Positions 1-11,280 of a stretch of 64,000 bases of DNA are shown in pieces. Source of the stretch: Akkermansia sp. (lineage in GTDB: Bacteria; Verrucomicrobiota; Verrucomicrobiia; Verrucomicrobiales; Akkermansiaceae). Location of the stretch: NCBI GenBank assembly GCA_022787425.1, contig JALFWB010000003.1, positions 1-64,000 on the forward strand, written 5' to 3'. Within the stretch, counting starts at the first letter, position 1, and every line of letters starts with the position of its first letter. The notes under the pieces were generated by a model that ran no database searches, was not told where the DNA came from, and saw only the letters and a list, made by a program, of their open reading frames with translations. Made by a program: the position numbers and the translations under genes.

Positions 1-291
1 GTGTATAGGTTCGGAGGGGTTCGGAGGGTCTGCGGATAGCTTGTACCGCGTGCCGCATTTCTTGCACCGTTCCCTTGCGGCATTATAATACCACGCGTGC
101 AGACGGCATGCAAGCAAAAAGCCTTGAAAAATAAGGGAAACTCAGTTTCCTTTTAGGGGGTATTTTTGCGAAAAAAATCATATCGAGATTATCGCAATTA
201 TTACGAAGCGAAGTATGGAAGATGATGTTGTTTTCATATCCCTCGTTATACATCCATTGACTGTTTATGTAAAGAAAAAAAATGTGACATT
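1..291. other. Gene-free left edge
   Basis: No convincing coding region is present. The 61-aa plus-strand ORF has no coding character and runs through the terminator of the transporter gene. A short direct repeat of ttcggaggg lies within bases 10-30, and a possible minus-strand promoter lies at 85-113. The rest is AT-rich spacer in which I see nothing else. Confidence 0.6.
85..113 (-). promoter_or_regulatory. Possible promoter for a gene beyond the left edge
   Basis: On the minus strand TTGCAT is followed after 17 nt by TATTAT, a good sigma-70-like pair. It points out of the window, so bases 1 to about 78 would be the leader or start of an off-window gene. Confidence 0.35.
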
Positions 292-327
292 AAAAAGCCC
301 CCCTGCGCAGCGGGGCGCAGAGGGGCG
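292..327 (-). terminator. Rho-independent terminator of the MFS gene
   Basis: Read on the minus strand, just past the transporter stop, a GC-rich hairpin (CCCCTCTGCGC paired with GCGCAGGGG, small bulge) is followed by TTTTTAATG. Confidence 0.7.
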
Positions 328-353
328 GTTCGGGGTTTACGGGAGAGAAGGGG

Positions 354-2438
354 TTAGGCCTGAGCCTCTTCCTTCTTCTCCGGCATCTTACCGGTGGTGA
401 AGTACTTCTCGATTTCCTCGAGGGTACGGCCCTTCGTCTCCGGGAGGAAGAAGGCAGCCGTGATGAAGTAGATGACCGTGCAGCCGGCCAGCGTGAAGAA
501 GACGCTGGAGTAACCGCAGGCACCCACCCAGGGCAGGAACACGCCGGCGATGGTCGTGGACACACCCTGGTTGATGAGCAGGGCAATGGCCATGCCGTTG
601 GCGCGGATGCGGTTGGGCATCAGCTCCGAGAGAGCCAGCCAGACGCAGACACCCGGGCCTGCGGCGTAGAAGGCGATGAAGATGATGAAGAACGCCGTCA
701 CCAGGCTACCCGTCACCACGTTGGGCTTCATACCCACCTCGGCGCGGGTGATGGAAAGCTCCTGCAGGTCACCCGGATTGGGCGGCGTGCTCCAGAAGCA
801 CAGGGCATCCAAGAAGGTATGATTGGGCGCGAACTCCGGAGCCAGAATGACGCGGTCACCGTTACTCTCCAGCTTCTGCAGCGTGGCGATGAGGGTGTCC
901 TTCTCCTCCTGCGTACCGTTGAACTTCAACTCACCGGCACGCACCTTGTCCGAGAGGTTGGTGATACTGGTCTTAGCCTTCGTGGTAGCCTGACCGGCAG
1001 CGAGCCCCTTCTTGAACTCAGCCTGAGCCGCCGCCACATCAACGGGAGCCATGGCGGCATCCGTGTAAACCGTGTCGGGCTTGTCCGTCTTCTTCAGCAG
1101 CTCGTTAGCCTTGGCAGTCTCTGCCTCACGGTCGAAGAACTCGCCGATCTTCTGGTCCGAGGCATCGCCCTTCTTGTAAGTAACGATGAGTTGCACACCG
1201 GGAGCAATGGCACCATCCTTCATCAATTCCGGATGAGTCGCCGCCACCGTCTTGGCAATCTCGCCCACGGAAGCCTTCGCGTAAGCCTTATCCGTCACGA
1301 GTGCCTTCACAGCGTCCGTCACGTCAACACGCTTCATCTCCACAGAGAGGAAGGTACCGCCCACACCGACGAGACCGACGATGATACCCAGCGTACCCAT
1401 CTTGAGGAGGAACTTACGGCCCTTCTTATCCACGAGGGACACAGCCACGATGGTCATGAGCATATTGACCACCTTGATAGCGAAGTCCGCCCAGTTGGCC
1501 GCCGTATTCTCAAGGCCGGACTGCTGGAAGACCTTGACCGAGTAATTCAGCACGGAGTTAATACCCGTAGCTTGGGTGCAAGCCAAAATCACCACAGCCA
1601 GGATGAAGGGGATCACATACTTACGCTGCAGGAGGGAATCGCCCTTGGCGGCCTCCTTCATGGCAGCCTTCTCCTCCGCCTCCTTGGCATCGGCAGCCTT
1701 CATTTCATCAAGAATCTCCCTCGCCGCATCGATGCCGTTATTGGCAGCCAAGGAGATACGAGCCTCATCCTCCAGACCACGGCGATACAGCCAGCGCGGG
1801 GACTCCTTGAGGCGGAAGGCACCGAGGAAGAGGATGATGCCCGGAATCGAGCAGCACCAGAAGATGATCTGCCAAGCAGCCTCCTTGGAGCTGTCGGAAA
1901 CCGTCACGTCCGTGGCGGCACCCACGCAGTAGGTGGTCACCAAACCGATGACAGCAGCGAACACCAAACCGATCGTCAGCAGGAACTGGAACATGCCCGT
2001 ACCCTTGCCGCGAGAGGAGGCATCCAAGCACTCGGCCAGATACATCGGCACCACCACACCGACCAAGCCGGCGGAGGCACCCTGCAGGATTCGGCCACCC
2101 ATCAGGGCACCGAACTGATTGTCCGAGAAGCAGATGCAGGGAATGGACAGCGTAAAGAGCAACGCTGCGATGATGATTACTTTCTTGCGCCCCAACCACT
2201 CTGCCAGCATGCCGGCGAAGAGAGAGGAGAGCACGGAACCGAACAACACAGCAGCCACCACAACGGAGAGCTGAGACTGCGTGTACGTCGATGTGGCCTC
2301 AATGTACGGCAAAGCTGCGGCAATGATGCCAACATCCACACCATACAGAAGCCCGCCCAATCCTGCCATAAACATCAGGAAGCGGGCGTAGCGCTTCACT
2401 TCCGCCGGAAGCGAGCCGGTAGTAACGTCTGTACTCAT
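354..2438 (-). CDS. Sugar-porter family MFS transporter with large periplasmic insertion
   Basis: A 694-aa inner-membrane transporter of the MFS sugar porter family, probably taking up a monosaccharide with protons. Family marks are the GLGGLLYGVD start of TM1, GRKK after TM2, KESPRWL after TM6, TQATGIN in TM7 and PETKGRTLEEIE at the end. Twelve membrane segments can be placed. The usual length is 450-500 aa. The excess is a charged Ala/Lys/Asp-rich block of about 205 residues (roughly 366-572) between TM9 and TM10, which topology puts in the periplasm. The start at 2438 (MSTDV) is chosen over the longer ORF because a TTGCAC/TATAAT promoter ends 9 nt upstream of this ATG. The gene is a single transcription unit with its own terminator. 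The substrate cannot be told from sequence. Confidence 0.93.
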   Translation of the reverse strand: MSTDVTTGSLPAEVKRYARFLMFMAGLGGLLYGVDVGIIAAALPYIEATSTYTQSQLSVVVAAVLFGSVLSSLFAGMLAEWLGRKKVIIIAALLFTLSIPCICFSDNQFGALMGGRILQGASAGLVGVVVPMYLAECLDASSRGKGTGMFQFLLTIGLVFAAVIGLVTTYCVGAATDVTVSDSSKEAAWQIIFWCCSIPGIILFLGAFRLKESPRWLYRRGLEDEARISLAANNGIDAAREILDEMKAADAKEAEEKAAMKEAAKGDSLLQRKYVIPFILAVVILACTQATGINSVLNYSVKVFQQSGLENTAANWADFAIKVVNMLMTIVAVSLVDKKGRKFLLKMGTLGIIVGLVGVGGTFLSVEMKRVDVTDAVKALVTDKAYAKASVGEIAKTVAATHPELMKDGAIAPGVQLIVTYKKGDASDQKIGEFFDREAETAKANELLKKTDKPDTVYTDAAMAPVDVAAAQAEFKKGLAAGQATTKAKTSITNLSDKVRAGELKFNGTQEEKDTLIATLQKLESNGDRVILAPEFAPNHTFLDALCFWSTPPNPGDLQELSITRAEVGMKPNVVTGSLVTAFFIIFIAFYAAGPGVCVWLALSELMPNRIRANGMAIALLINQGVSTTIAGVFLPWVGACGYSSVFFTLAGCTVIYFITAAFFLPETKGRTLEEIEKYFTTGKMPEKKEEAQA

Positions 2439-2447
2439 AGCGGGGCT

Positions 2448-2475
2448 ATTATACCATTTTTGCCCGCCGGTGCAA
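2448..2475 (-). promoter_or_regulatory. Promoter of MFS gene
   Basis: TTGCAC (2470-2475), 16-nt spacer, TATAAT (2448-2453). The -10 box ends only 9 nt before the ATG, so the transcript should have almost no leader. Confidence 0.7.
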
Positions 2476-2549
2476 TAGAAAAATCTGACTTCGCCCCCTC
2501 CGGAGTCGGTTTTTCCGTCCTGAGCCCCCGGCAAAAGTCGAAGACAGGT

Positions 2550-2579
2550 CCCCCCTCCTCAGCGAACCGGGGAGGGGGG
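2550..2579 (-). terminator. Terminator after gyrA
   Basis: A 9-bp stem CCCCCCTCC/GGAGGGGGG lies just past the gyrA stop on the minus strand. The following tract is T/C mixed rather than a clean T run. Confidence 0.55.
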
Positions 2580-2590
2580 CAGGAATGTTC

Positions 2591-5182
2591 TTATTCGGTA
2601 GGCTCCTCCGGGGAGGGCTCACCCTCCTGTTCGGAAGCATCATCGGTACTCTCCTCATCATCCGGAATGATGAGCGAGATGTCCTGAATCAGGTCATTGG
2701 CATCCAGCGTGATGAGCTTCACACCCTGGGCAGCGCGACCCGTCTCCCGGACATCCGCCACCTTGATGCGGACGGATTGGCCGCCCGTGGTCATGATCAT
2801 CAGCTCATCCGCATCGGTGACCGTGGTAGCGGAGACCACCTTACCGGTCTTCTCCGTGCAGTTGATGGTCTTGATGCCGATACCCGCGCGGCTCTGGATG
2901 CGGTACTCGGAGAAGGCCGTGCGTTTGCCGAGCCCGTTCTCCGACACCACGAGCAGGTGCGCCGCGTCATCGTGCACCACCGCCAGCGCCACCACATAGT
3001 CACCCTCGCGCAGCTTGATACCGCGCACGCCGATGGTGTCGCGGCCCTGGTTGCGCATCTCGGACTCATTGAAGCGGATGCTCATGCCGTCATGCGTGAC
3101 CAGGATGATGTCCTGCGAGCCGTCGGTGAGCTCCACGTTGACGAGAGAGTTCCCCTCCTCCAGATTGATGGCGATGATGCCGGCCTTACGGTAATTGACA
3201 AAGTCATTCAACGCCGTCTTCTTCACCGTACCGTTGCGGGTAGCGAAGACCACGTTGCCGGAATCCTCGGCGAAGGTCACATCCTTGCCGGACTCATCCA
3301 CACGCCGCTCCAGGCGCAGGATGGCCGCGATCTTCTCCTCCGCCTGCAGGTTGAGCAGGTTCTTGATGGAACGACCCTGGGCACTGCGCGCCGCCTCATC
3401 GATCTCGTACACGCGCTCCACATACACGCGGCCCGTGTTGGTGAAGAACATGATGTAGTCGTGATTCTGCGCAGCGAAGAGGTGCTCCACGAAGTCCTCG
3501 CGGTCCTTCTTGCTCTTGGTGGAAGCCACCTTCACCCCCTTGCCGCCGCGGCCCTGCAGGCGGTATTCGTCTGCGTTGGTGCGCTTGATGTAGCCGTTGT
3601 GCGAGATGGTCACCACCATGCTGTCATTCGGGATGAGGTCCTCGATGGCCATGTCCCCCTCGTAGGGGATGATCTTGGTGAGGCGCGGGGTGGCATGCTT
3701 GGCCTTGATGGCGCGCAGCTCATCCTTCACGATGCCGAGCACGCGGGCCTCGTTGGCCAGGATGTCCAAGTAGTCCTCGATCTGCTCCAGCAGAGCCTTG
3801 TACTCATCGGAGATCTTATCACTCTCCAGCGCAGTGAGCTGGTAGAGGCGCAGATCCAAGATGGCGTTCACCTGCCGCTCCGTGAAGATGTAGGAATCCC
3901 CTCGGATGGAAGGCTGGCTGCGGATGAGGATACCGAGCCCCTTCGCGAGCTCCGTCGGGAAGCGGAACGCCATGAGACGTTGGCGAGCCTCGTCGCGGTT
4001 CTTGGAGTCGCGGATGATGCGGATGAACTCATCCAGATTGGCTAGGGCGATAAGGTAAGCCTCCAAAATCTCCGCGCGGTCCTCCGCCTTCTTGAGCAGG
4101 AAACGCGTGCGGCGCACCACCACCTCGCGGCGGTGCTCCACGTAGAAGTTGATGGCATCCCGCATGGTGAGTACCTTGGGACGGTTCTCGTGAATGGCCA
4201 GCATGTTGATGGAGAAACCGGTCTCCAGGCTGGTGAGCTTGTAGAGCTGGTTGATGACCACCTGCGGGCGGGCATCGCGCTTCAGCTCAATCTCCACATA
4301 GTCCGTCAGGTCGCGCATGCCGGCGATGTCCGTGATAATCTTATCCCGCACCAGCTCCGCGATGCGCTCCTGCACCACGGCGCGGTTGACGCCGTAGGGA
4401 ACATCCGAGATGTGGATGAACTCGCGCCCGTTATCATTGGTGACCACCTCCATCTTACCGCGCATGAGCACGCTGCCGCGCCCCGTGCGGAAGTACTTGT
4501 CGATACCCTTGGTGCCGAGAATGTAGCCCCCCGTGGGGAAGTCCGGCCCCTTGATGTAGGCGCGAAGCTGCTCGGCGGTGATGTGCGGATTGTCGATGAA
4601 GGCGCAGATGCCGTCCACGACCTCGCCGAGGTTATGCGGGGCCATGTTCGTGGCCATACCCACGGCGATACCCGTGCCGCCGTTCACCAGCAGGTTCGGG
4701 AAGGCACTGGGGAAGACGACCGGCTCCGTGAAGTTGCCGTCGTAGTTCGGCTGAAAGTCCACCGTGTCCTTGTCCAGGTCATCCATCAGGGCCATACCCA
4801 TATGGGAGAGCTTGGCCTCCGTGTATCGGTAGGCAGCGGGCGGGTCACCCTCCGGCGTACCGAAGTTACCCTGGCCGCTCACGAGCACATCGCGCATGTA
4901 CCAGGGCTGGGCCATGTTCACCAAGGCCCCGTAGGCGGAGGAGTCGCCGTGCGGGTGGTACTTACCGATGGTATCACCGACGATACGGGCGCACTTGAGC
5001 GTTCCCTTGGTGGGCACCAGACCCAGCTCGTGCATGGCGTAAAGCACACGGCGCTGGGAGGGCTTCAGCCCGTCCCGCGCATCCGGCAGCGCGCGGGAGA
5101 TGATGACGGACATGGAGTAGTCCAGGAAGCTCTTGGCCATTTCTTCCGCCACGTCCACCGGGCGGATTCGTGTTTCATTCAT
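2591..5182 (-). CDS. gyrA: DNA gyrase subunit A
   Basis: An 863-aa GyrA, the DNA breakage-reunion subunit of gyrase, which introduces negative supercoils. The N-terminal winged-helix region carries the catalytic tyrosine Tyr120 in AAYRYTE. The C-terminal pinwheel domain has the gyrase-specific GyrA box QGRGGKG near residue 550 and further blade repeats (GRDTIGV, SRAGIGI, GRAAQGV), which separates it from ParC. It lies 34 nt downstream of gyrB and probably shares its transcript. The quinolone-determining stretch reads [11 protein letters not shown], so the residue matching E. coli Asp87 is Gly85. The acidic tail ([15 protein letters not shown]) is typical of GyrA. Confidence 0.98.
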   Translation of the reverse strand: MNETRIRPVDVAEEMAKSFLDYSMSVIISRALPDARDGLKPSQRRVLYAMHELGLVPTKGTLKCARIVGDTIGKYHPHGDSSAYGALVNMAQPWYMRDVLVSGQGNFGTPEGDPPAAYRYTEAKLSHMGMALMDDLDKDTVDFQPNYDGNFTEPVVFPSAFPNLLVNGGTGIAVGMATNMAPHNLGEVVDGICAFIDNPHITAEQLRAYIKGPDFPTGGYILGTKGIDKYFRTGRGSVLMRGKMEVVTNDNGREFIHISDVPYGVNRAVVQERIAELVRDKIITDIAGMRDLTDYVEIELKRDARPQVVINQLYKLTSLETGFSINMLAIHENRPKVLTMRDAINFYVEHRREVVVRRTRFLLKKAEDRAEILEAYLIALANLDEFIRIIRDSKNRDEARQRLMAFRFPTELAKGLGILIRSQPSIRGDSYIFTERQVNAILDLRLYQLTALESDKISDEYKALLEQIEDYLDILANEARVLGIVKDELRAIKAKHATPRLTKIIPYEGDMAIEDLIPNDSMVVTISHNGYIKRTNADEYRLQGRGGKGVKVASTKSKKDREDFVEHLFAAQNHDYIMFFTNTGRVYVERVYEIDEAARSAQGRSIKNLLNLQAEEKIAAILRLERRVDESGKDVTFAEDSGNVVFATRNGTVKKTALNDFVNYRKAGIIAINLEEGNSLVNVELTDGSQDIILVTHDGMSIRFNESEMRNQGRDTIGVRGIKLREGDYVVALAVVHDDAAHLLVVSENGLGKRTAFSEYRIQSRAGIGIKTINCTEKTGKVVSATTVTDADELMIMTTGGQSVRIKVADVRETGRAAQGVKLITLDANDLIQDISLIIPDDEESTDDASEQEGEPSPEEPTE

Positions 5183-5216
5183 TGCTTATGGAATTGGTAA
5201 AAGGTTACGGGAGGGG

Positions 5217-7775
<2,559 letters not shown>

Positions 7776-7785
7776 ATGTGCGCCT

Positions 7786-7813
7786 ATTATACGCGCACGC
7801 GCGCATGCGTCAA
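7786..7813 (-). promoter_or_regulatory. Promoter of gyrB-gyrA
   Basis: TTGACG (7808-7813), 16-nt alternating purine-pyrimidine spacer (cgcgcgtgcgcg), TATAAT (7786-7791), then 10 nt to the ATG. The alternating CG/TG spacer could be supercoiling-sensitive, as expected for gyrase genes; that is an inference. Confidence 0.75.
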
Positions 7814-7941
7814 TTATAATGTGCGTCAGCGGGCGGAGTTTACGTCCCGCAGGGGTACAGAAATACTGTGGGCAGAAAAAACGCTTGCCAAAGTGCTTTG
7901 TTTGCTGTAACCTTGCCTGCGTCCATCAACAAGAACTCAGC

Positions 7942-9339
7942 ATGAAGCATTTTCATTTTCTCGGTATTTGCGGTACGGCCATGGGGGCTCTTGCCTCTGC
8001 CATGGCCCGCAGAGGCTATACCGTCACCGGCTCGGACTCCGGGGTTTATCCCCCCATGTCCACTTTCCTGGAGGAGGAGGGCATTAAGATTTTTTCCGGG
8101 TACAGGCCGGAGAACATCCCGGCGGAGGCCGATGTCATCGTTATCGGCAATGCCGTGAGCCGTGGAAATCCCGAGGTTGAGGCCGTGCTGAACCGCAAGC
8201 TGCACTACATGAGCATGCCGGAGGTCATCAAGGAGAACTTCCTGTGGGGGAAGCATAACTACGTTGTGACCGGCACCCACGGCAAGACGACCACCACCTC
8301 GATGCTGACCTGGGTGATGACGAGCGCAGGTCTGGACCCCGGCTTCATGATCGGCGGCATCGCCCGCAATTTAGAGCGCGGTGGCTATATCTCGAACTCC
8401 GACTACTTTGTGCTGGAGGGGGATGAGTACGACACCGCCTTCTTCGACAAGCGCAGTAAGTTCCTGCACTACCTGCCGGAGGTGGTCATCATCAACAACA
8501 TTGAGATGGATCATGCGGACATCTATGCGGACCTGGAGGCCGTCAAGCTCTCCTTCCGCCGCCTGCTGCGCAGCGTGCCGTCCACGGGTCGCGTGTTTAT
8601 GAATGCGGATTGCCCGAACTGCCGCTCCGTGCGCGAGGCTGCTGCCACAGAGCTGCGCATGGTGCCCATCACCACCGTGGGGATGGGAGAGGACGCCGAT
8701 GTGCGGATTGTGGTAACGGAGACTGCGCCGAGCGGGAGCTCCTTCACGGTGGACGGGGAGCCCTACCGCATCCCGATGGTCGGGGAGTTCAACGTGCGTA
8801 ACGCGGCCATGGCCGTGTGCGCGGCTCGTACCGCCGGGGTGGAGCCGGAGGCCATCCGCCAAGCCTTTGAGTCCTTCGAGGGCGTGGCACGGCGCCAGGA
8901 GGTGCGCGGCTGCGTCAACTCCGTGACGGTGGTGGATGACTTTGCGCACCACCCCACGGCCATTGCCCAAGCGGTCGCGGGGCTGCGGCAGCGTTTCCCG
9001 AAGAGCCGCCTGTGGTGCATTTTTGACCCGCGCAGCAACACAACGGCGCGCCGCATTTTCCAGCATGAGCTGGCCTCTTCCATCGCAACGGCAGACCGGG
9101 CGGTACTCTCCCCCATCGAGCGCGCCGCACGCATCGCGCCGGAGGAGCGCTTGGATGAGGATCTACTCCGCAGCGAGGTGGAGGAGCTGGGTACGCCCTG
9201 CTATGTAGGCAAGGACGTGGGGGACATCGTGGACTACGTTGTAAGCCATGCCCACCCGGGAGACGTTCTCTTGGTGATGAGCAACGGCGGTTTCGGCGGT
9301 ATCCACAACAGGCTGCTGACGGCCTTGGCCCAGTGCTGA
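7942..9339 (+). CDS. mpl: UDP-N-acetylmuramate:L-alanyl-gamma-D-glutamyl-meso-diaminopimelate ligase
   Basis: A 465-aa Mur ligase of the Mpl branch, which attaches recycled murein tripeptide directly to UDP-MurNAc in the cytoplasm. The N-terminal nucleotide-binding domain opens HFLGICGTAMG, followed by GSD and YPPMST, both typical of Mpl rather than MurC. The P-loop reads GTHGKTTTTSML. VVDDFAHHP and MSNGGFGGIH close the ATPase and C-terminal domains. It is transcribed divergently from gyrB. I saw no clear promoter in the 166-nt gap on this strand. A strong terminator follows. Together with the meso-DAP-type MurE at 49 kb it indicates DAP-type peptidoglycan and recycling. Confidence 0.94.
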   Translation: MKHFHFLGICGTAMGALASAMARRGYTVTGSDSGVYPPMSTFLEEEGIKIFSGYRPENIPAEADVIVIGNAVSRGNPEVEAVLNRKLHYMSMPEVIKENFLWGKHNYVVTGTHGKTTTTSMLTWVMTSAGLDPGFMIGGIARNLERGGYISNSDYFVLEGDEYDTAFFDKRSKFLHYLPEVVIINNIEMDHADIYADLEAVKLSFRRLLRSVPSTGRVFMNADCPNCRSVREAAATELRMVPITTVGMGEDADVRIVVTETAPSGSSFTVDGEPYRIPMVGEFNVRNAAMAVCAARTAGVEPEAIRQAFESFEGVARRQEVRGCVNSVTVVDDFAHHPTAIAQAVAGLRQRFPKSRLWCIFDPRSNTTARRIFQHELASSIATADRAVLSPIERAARIAPEERLDEDLLRSEVEELGTPCYVGKDVGDIVDYVVSHAHPGDVLLVMSNGGFGGIHNRLLTALAQC

Positions 9340-9365
9340 GGCGGGGCAGGCTGCCCATTCTTTTC

Positions 9366-9399
9366 AGCCCTCGGATGCATGCGCGCTCGGGGGCTTTTT
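9366..9399 (+). terminator. Terminator after mpl
   Basis: Stem AGCCCTCG/CGGGGGCT (one G-U pair) followed by TTTTT. Confidence 0.8.
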
Positions 9400-9407
9400 G
9401 CGGGCAT

Positions 9408-9440
9408 GAAAAACCCCGCTGACCGCAGCCAACGGGGTGA
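9408..9440 (-). terminator. Terminator after glycine-zipper lipoprotein
   Basis: On the minus strand stem ACCCCG/CGGGGT is followed by TTTTTC. It lies back to back with the mpl terminator. Confidence 0.75.
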
Positions 9441-9470
9441 AAAATCTTACCGGGATTCCCCGGCCGGGCA

Positions 9471-9959
9471 TCAGTAGCCGTCCGGACGGAAGGTGGAGGG
9501 GTTGCCGATGGAGAGCATGCCGTGCATGCCCGAATACAGGGGGCCGTACTGCTTGTAGACGGGCTGCGTCACCTCGTAGGTGCGGCCGTTCTTGCCGTCC
9601 ACCTTCACGATCAGGCGCTGGCCCTTTTTGTTACCCAGGGAGTCCGTCAGGGCAGCACCGGCTGCAGCACCGGCCAAGCCCAGGCCCACGGTGGCAACTT
9701 TCTGGCCGGAACCGGAGCCGATCATATTGCCGAGCACACCGCCCATCAGACCGCCGGCGATGGCGCCGACGCCCGTGGCCGTGCCGGAGGTGCGGATGGT
9801 GCAGTCCGTAGCACTGATGATGGTGCCGCCCACCACCTCAGTCACCGTGTTCGCCTGGCGCTGGGAGACGTTGTTCACGTTCGCCATCGTGGCGCAGGAG
9901 GGTACAAGAACCGTGCCGGCCGCGAGGGCCAGGGTCATCATAGCGTGTTTGATCTTCAT
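9471..9959 (-). CDS. Glycine-zipper outer-membrane lipoprotein
   Basis: A 162-aa envelope lipoprotein. The signal peptide ends in the lipobox LVPSC, giving Cys22 as the lipidated residue. The centre (about residues 75-115) is a glycine-zipper stretch with repeated GxxxG spacing (GAIAGGLMGGVLGNMIG). This is the pattern of the SlyB / 17-kDa surface antigen family, thought to sit in or near the outer membrane. The C-terminal part (KGQRLIVKVDGKNGRTYEV) resembles the small beta domain of those proteins. The start at MKIKHAMM is chosen because it begins the signal peptide; the ORF extends 16 codons upstream. Its role is probably envelope integrity, by family only. Confidence 0.82.
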   Translation of the reverse strand: MKIKHAMMTLALAAGTVLVPSCATMANVNNVSQRQANTVTEVVGGTIISATDCTIRTSGTATGVGAIAGGLMGGVLGNMIGSGSGQKVATVGLGLAGAAAGAALTDSLGNKKGQRLIVKVDGKNGRTYEVTQPVYKQYGPLYSGMHGMLSIGNPSTFRPDGY

Positions 9960-10033
9960 GAGAATTTGTCTTCGTTTGTGTTGACTCAGAGGCGAGAGTT
10001 CGACCAAGCTCTATTATCCCCCTCTGCGGCGTT

Positions 10034-10062
10034 ACTCTATCACACTTCCCGCCCCTCGTCAA
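10034..10062 (-). promoter_or_regulatory. Promoter of glycine-zipper lipoprotein
   Basis: TTGACG (10057-10062), 17-nt spacer, TAGAGT (10034-10039). The leader to the ATG would be about 65-70 nt. Confidence 0.5.
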
Positions 10063-10111
10063 GCCATTCTGTCAAACATACTGTCACTTTTTTCTGCCCT
10101 ACTCCGCCGAT

Positions 10112-10155
10112 GAGAAAGCAAAGGCGGAAGCTGCCGAACAGGGGCAACTTCCGCC
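10112..10155 (-). terminator. Terminator after rpsO
   Basis: A 13-bp stem GGCGGAAGTTGCC/GGCAGCTTCCGCC (one wobble) with a 7-nt loop, followed by TTTGCTTTCT on the minus strand. Confidence 0.85.
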
Positions 10156-10196
10156 GAAAAAAGGGACAGGATGGTGTCCTTCCGCCTTCCGAGGGA

Positions 10197-10448
10197 TCAG
10201 TGGCGGAGCGAGAGGCGCTTGATCAAGCTCTGGTAGAGCTCGTTGTCCGTGCGCTTGGCGTAATTGAGCAGACTGCGGCGCTTGGACACCATCATCAGCA
10301 AGCCACGGCGAGAAGCATGGTCATGCTTATGCTCAGCAAGGTGCTGAGTGAGGTGAGCAATGCGCTTAGTCAGCAAAGCTACCTGGAAACCGGTGGAACC
10401 GGTATCCTTCTCGTTAATTTTGAAGTCGTCGACGTTGATTTCGCTCAT
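10197..10448 (-). CDS. rpsO: 30S ribosomal protein S15
   Basis: An 83-aa S15, a primary binder of the 16S rRNA central domain. The family core [35 protein letters not shown] is followed by [10 protein letters not shown]. The start [10 protein letters not shown] matches the usual length (about 89 aa); the longer track ORF includes leader sequence. It is monocistronic, with its own promoter about 60 nt upstream and a very strong terminator. The GC-rich leader can fold into a hairpin (see separate entry), which may relate to S15 autoregulation. Confidence 0.97.
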   Translation of the reverse strand: MSEINVDDFKINEKDTGSTGFQVALLTKRIAHLTQHLAEHKHDHASRRGLLMMVSKRRSLLNYAKRTDNELYQSLIKRLSLRH

Positions 10449-10465
10449 ATTACTACTTGGTTTTG

Positions 10466-10513
10466 CCCCGCCCGGCAACACCTGCAAAGGCCGGCGCGTC
10501 GCGCGAAGCGGGG
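10466..10513 (-). promoter_or_regulatory. rpsO leader hairpin
   Basis: In the rpsO leader CCCCGC at the 5' end can pair with GCGGGG about 20 nt before the ATG, enclosing a GC-rich loop. S15 leaders are autoregulatory in several bacteria. Whether this one is cannot be shown here. Confidence 0.3.
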
Positions 10514-10515
10514 AG

Positions 10516-10543
10516 AGTATACCACAATCAGCGGGAGATGCAA
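10516..10543 (-). promoter_or_regulatory. Promoter of rpsO
   Basis: TTGCAT (10538-10543), 16-nt spacer, TATACT (10516-10521), giving a leader of about 60 nt. Confidence 0.65.
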
Positions 10544-10604
10544 GCCGAATTTCACGTTTCTCCGCAAAAAGATGAAAAAAGTGAGTCAACGGATGGAAAA
10601 TAGC

Positions 10605-10632
10605 TTGACACCCCGGCCGGATATGCTAACCT
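10605..10632 (+). promoter_or_regulatory. Promoter of NfeD-flotillin operon
   Basis: TTGACA (10605-10610), 16-nt spacer, TAACCT (10627-10632), 21 nt before the ATG. Confidence 0.55.
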
Positions 10633-10653
10633 AAAGGCAATCAAATTCGACAC

Positions 10654-11280
10654 ATGAGCAAATTCATCGACTACGTATCCACCCTCCTGAAGGCCTTGGA
10701 CCTGCTGCCCAACTTCAACACGCAGACGGGAATCTTCTGTGCGATGGCGTGGATTGCCACCCTGATCGCGCTGCTACTCTTCGCCATCTCCTTCATTGCC
10801 GACTTGGGGGATAGTGATGCGGATGCGGGGAGCGGGGACGGCGATGCCGGCTGGTTCTCCGTGCGCGCGGTAAACGGCTTCCTGTTGGGCTTCGGCTGGG
10901 CCGGGTTCGTGGCCAGCAATCACGGTTGCGGTGTTCTGTCCGCCATTGCCATCGGCTTAGCGGTCGGTTTCATCATGTTCCTGCTGGTGGCTATTCTGAT
11001 GCGCTTTATCAACGGTCTGAAGTGCGATGGCACGTTGCAATACACCACCTTGGTGGGCATGACGGGCACGGTGTACGTAACCCTGCCGCCCAATGGTGAG
11101 CCCGGCGGTCAGGTGCAGGTGAACCACCCCGGGCAGATGCTGACCATGCAGGCCGTACAGTACGGGGACAAACCGCTGTCGGCGCAGACGCGTGTGGTCG
11201 TGGTGGATGCCACCTCCCAGCTCCTGACGGTGCGGCCTTTCACCGCTGAAGATCTTCACAACCATAACACAACAAAATAA
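10654..11280 (+). CDS. NfeD/YuaF-like membrane protein
   Basis: A 208-aa membrane protein with three predicted membrane segments (about residues 25-50, 72-87 and 92-115). A soluble C-terminal beta-rich domain (about 125-200, LVGMTGTVYVTLPPNGEPGGQVQV) matches the OB-fold domain of NfeD/YuaF proteins. These are almost always encoded beside flotillins or stomatins and are thought to act with them in membrane microdomains. Here the stop codon shares one base with the flotillin start (TAATG), so the two are very probably translationally coupled. An acidic linker (DSDADAGSGDGDAG) joins TM1 and TM2. The partner assignment rests mainly on synteny plus fold. Confidence 0.85.
   Translation: MSKFIDYVSTLLKALDLLPNFNTQTGIFCAMAWIATLIALLLFAISFIADLGDSDADAGSGDGDAGWFSVRAVNGFLLGFGWAGFVASNHGCGVLSAIAIGLAVGFIMFLLVAILMRFINGLKCDGTLQYTTLVGMTGTVYVTLPPNGEPGGQVQVNHPGQMLTMQAVQYGDKPLSAQTRVVVVDATSQLLTVRPFTAEDLHNHNTTK

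Noticed and set aside
7776-7941. Chromosome origin near gyrB
   Set aside because: No dnaA, dnaN or recF nearby and no DnaA-box-like clusters seen. gyrB-gyrA alone is not evidence of an origin.
7942-9339. murC
   Set aside because: The sequence has Mpl marks (YPPMST, MSNGGFGGIH) and the gene is outside the dcw cluster.
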